Shown here one piece after another: positions 5,509 to 6,663 of a DNA stretch of 6,663 bases; the stretch's first letter is position 1; each line of letters begins with the position of its first letter. The stretch comes from Peptococcaceae bacterium UBA7185 (GTDB lineage: Bacteria; Bacillota; Peptococcia; Peptococcales; Peptococcaceae). The translations under genes were made by a program, and so were the position numbers. The stretch spans positions 53,199 through 59,861 of the forward strand of contig DKVF01000083.1 of the NCBI GenBank assembly GCA_002491065.1, in the 5' to 3' direction. Under the pieces are notes generated by a model. It saw only the letters and a program-made list of their open reading frames with translations, made no database searches and was not told where the DNA came from.

Positions 5509-6075
5509 GTGTGGGCATTCCCCTTGGCAGAGTGTGCCCGAAAAAACGTGTCTGAAAAATGTGAGGAAAGAAGGCGTGATGCTGTGCGGTATGATAAAGA
5601 TGCGGTGCTTTCTCTGCTGCGGCGAAAAGAGATTGCTTACCGCATTGTGGAGCATAAAAGGGTTTTTACCTCCGAGGAAGGCAAAGCCCTTGGCCTGCCA
5701 GATGGGGCGCGGGTGGCCAAAAATCTTTTTCTGCGGGATGATAAAAAGCAACAGTATTATTTGGCGGTGGTGCAGCAAAATCGTAGGCTAAATTTGAAGG
5801 CTCTGCGCGCCCGGCTGGGCAGCCGTCCGCTGACCTTCGCTTCGGAGGAAGATTTGATGAGGCTGTTGGGACTGTCCAAGGGCGCAGTCACTCCCTTGGG
5901 CGTATTGCACGATGAGGCAGGTCAGGTGCAGGTATTGCTGGACGAGTATTTTTTGGACGGCCAGATTGGCGTGCATCCCAATGAGAATACCGCTACGGTG
6001 TGGCTGGACGCGGCGGATTTAGCGGCGCTCTTGGCAGAATATGTGCATCCGGTGAGCTGGCTGAACTTTTCATAA
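5509..6075 (+). CDS. YbaK/ProX-type aminoacyl-tRNA deacylase
   Basis: The product belongs to the YbaK/ProX/INS editing superfamily, which hydrolyses mischarged aminoacyl-tRNA (for example Ala- or Cys-tRNA-Pro) in trans and so protects translation accuracy. Family blocks in order, numbered from GTG 5509, are as follows: YRIVEHKRVFTSEEG (44-58), VAKNLFL (69-75) with the conserved catalytic lysine K71, YYLAVV (83-88), LTFASEEDL (108-116), GAVTPLGVLHD (125-135) with the G-x-x-x-P loop, and GVHPNENTATV (154-164). GTG 5509 has AAGGAG (5494-5499) nine bases upstream and gives 188 residues. GTG 5584, preceded by AAAGAAGG (5567-5574) also at nine bases, would give 163 residues, nearer the usual family length, and place the lysine at 46. 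I use the first because of its better ribosome site, but the 25 extra residues show no family similarity. It is the last gene of the run, and its substrate specificity is not readable. Confidence 0.88.
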   Translation: MWAFPLAECARKNVSEKCEERRRDAVRYDKDAVLSLLRRKEIAYRIVEHKRVFTSEEGKALGLPDGARVAKNLFLRDDKKQQYYLAVVQQNRRLNLKALRARLGSRPLTFASEEDLMRLLGLSKGAVTPLGVLHDEAGQVQVLLDEYFLDGQIGVHPNENTATVWLDAADLAALLAEYVHPVSWLNFS

Positions 6076-6101
6076 GAAGGCAACGCATAAAACTGAACTA
6101 T

Positions 6102-6171
6102 AAAAAAGGCGCTGGCATGGATACGATATCCCCCTAAGTAGGCAGGGGCATATCATCCTGCGCGCCTTTTT
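6102..6171 (+). terminator. Long bidirectional terminator between convergent genes
   Basis: An extended hairpin has outer arms GGCGC (6108-6112) and GCGCC (6162-6166). Inside are GGAT (6119-6122) with ATCC (6155-6158), and GATATCCCC (6125-6133) with GGGGCATATC (6145-6154) containing one bulged base. An A-run (6102-6107) precedes it and a T-run (6167-6171) follows. It can therefore end the cca operon on the plus strand and the 117-aa gene on the minus strand. Confidence 0.8.
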
Positions 6172-6202
6172 CTTTGCCTTGCAAATGTTTTTTGTGCAAA
6201 GG

Positions 6203-6556
6203 CTAGCCTAACCTTGCCACAAACATGGTACTCAGTCGTGTTTTATGGTTTTGTAGTGTGGTGATGCGGGAGGCTAGCCCTAAGGATTCTTCGGTGGTGG
6301 TTTTCCGATACTTTGCTTCCGCAATTTCGATTTCCCGATTGAGCGCAACCAATTCTAATATCAGCTGCTTCAGGGCTTCGTCTTCCGGCAGTATAGTGTT
6401 CTGCAGCAGATTTGCAGACTTTGTGTCAGCCTTTTGCAGAGCTTCGGCGACTTCTGCTTCGGTCAGTGTGACAGGCTGAGCAAATTTGGGGTCGGGCGAT
6501 AACAACTCCTGTGTGGAAGCTGCCAGCGGGATTGCTTGAATTTCCTGTAGATTCAT
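6203..6556 (-). CDS. Hypothetical helical protein, 117 aa
   Basis: I do not recognise this protein. The evidence for expression is good: ATG at 6556-6554 is preceded by a perfect AAGGAGGT ribosome site six bases upstream and by a consensus -10 element. The stop TAG is at 6205-6203, just short of a bidirectional terminator. The 117 residues contain no Cys or Trp. The first 30 are Pro- and Ala-containing and probably loosely structured (IPLAAS, SPDPKFAQPVT). Residues 31-52 (LTEAEVAEALQKAD...) look like a helix, and 57-115 form one or two long amphipathic helices (LKQLILELVALNREIEIAEAKYR, then SRITTLQNHKTRLSTMFVARL), suggestive of a helical hairpin or coiled coil. No signal peptide or membrane segment is visible. 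A small structural, adaptor or flagellar-chaperone-like role is conceivable but not supported by any motif. Confidence 0.75.
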   Translation of the reverse strand: MNLQEIQAIPLAASTQELLSPDPKFAQPVTLTEAEVAEALQKADTKSANLLQNTILPEDEALKQLILELVALNREIEIAEAKYRKTTTEESLGLASRITTLQNHKTRLSTMFVARLG

Positions 6557-6562
6557 AAAATG

Positions 6563-6570
6563 ACCTCCTT
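6563..6570 (-). promoter_or_regulatory. Consensus ribosome binding site of the 117-aa gene
   Basis: AAGGAGGT on the minus strand is an eight-base perfect complement to the 3' end of 16S rRNA, six bases before ATG 6556. It is the strongest Shine-Dalgarno site in the window and fixes this start, implying efficient translation of an otherwise unrecognised gene. Confidence 0.85.
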
Positions 6571-6600
6571 AAATTAGGTACGTAATAAATTGATAAGTTA

Positions 6601-6609
6601 ATTATATCA
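6601..6609 (-). promoter_or_regulatory. Extended -10 promoter of the 117-aa gene
   Basis: On the minus strand TGA-TATAAT (6609-6601) is a full consensus -10 with the TGn extension. No good -35 hexamer lies 16-18 bases upstream, which extended -10 promoters can tolerate. The leader to ATG 6556 would be roughly 35-40 bases. The flanking DNA to the window end is strongly AT-rich. Confidence 0.6.
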
Positions 6610-6663
6610 TACTAATTAGAAGAATGCATTAACTTTATGAAAAATATAAAAATAACTTTGCAA

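Noticed and set aside
6172..6203. Second hairpin (CTTTGC / GCAAAG) next to the bidirectional terminator
   Set aside because: The stem is short or bulged with an alternative pairing, and no T-run follows it on the minus strand. The adjacent longer hairpin already explains termination.
1..6663. CRISPR array, insertion sequence, toxin-antitoxin pair or defence island
   Set aside because: No regularly spaced repeats, transposase motifs, terminal inverted repeats or paired toxin-antitoxin frames were found on either strand.

Overview
The window reads as ordinary chromosome from a Firmicutes-type bacterium. The evidence is strong purine-rich Shine-Dalgarno sites, sigma-A-like promoters (several with an extended -10 TGn), U-tract terminators, a tRNA-Gly with encoded CCA, and a DUF2974/Mbeg1-like hydrolase. 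Negativicutes is my best guess at the class, but this is an impression from gene content and base composition, not something the sequence proves.

Layout. (1) Bases 1-234 hold the C-terminal end of a MATE-family multidrug/Na+ antiporter, closed by a strong terminator at 293-338. (2) A lone tRNA-Gly(GCC) gene at 504-578 has its own promoter and terminator. (3) A monocistronic alpha/beta-hydrolase-like DUF2974 protein lies at 803-2014. A possible 29-residue small ORF with a good ribosome site follows at 2043-2132. (4) A convergent minus-strand gene (2160-2765) encodes a ComF-like phosphoribosyltransferase-fold protein. Its terminator overlaps the small ORF. (5) A divergent intergenic region (2766-3050) carries a minus-strand promoter, a plus-strand promoter and, between them, a 10-bp direct repeat flanking an inverted repeat. 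(6) A plus-strand run of four closely spaced genes follows: cca (tRNA nucleotidyltransferase), a TrmH/SpoU RNA methyltransferase, a 79-residue Trp-rich protein and a YbaK/ProX-type aminoacyl-tRNA deacylase. It ends at a long hairpin (6102-6171) that can work in both directions. (7) A convergent minus-strand gene of unknown function (6203-6556, 117 aa) has a perfect Shine-Dalgarno site and an extended -10 promoter.

How the genes fit together. The four-gene run concerns tRNA and rRNA maturation and quality: 3'-CCA repair or addition, RNA 2'-O-methylation, and clearing of mischarged tRNA. The small protein inside the run is the most interesting unassigned piece. The hydrolase, the ComF-like protein and the 117-aa protein each have their own promoter and no clear functional link to the run.

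No gene-free stretch exceeds 300 bases. The longest gaps (235-503, 579-802, 2766-3050) contain the promoters, terminators and repeats listed below and otherwise show nothing I can support. I found no CRISPR array, insertion sequence, attachment site, riboswitch or recognisable defence system. Most of the window is conventional. The items worth a second look are the small proteins, the altered PRPP loop and the regulatory repeats.
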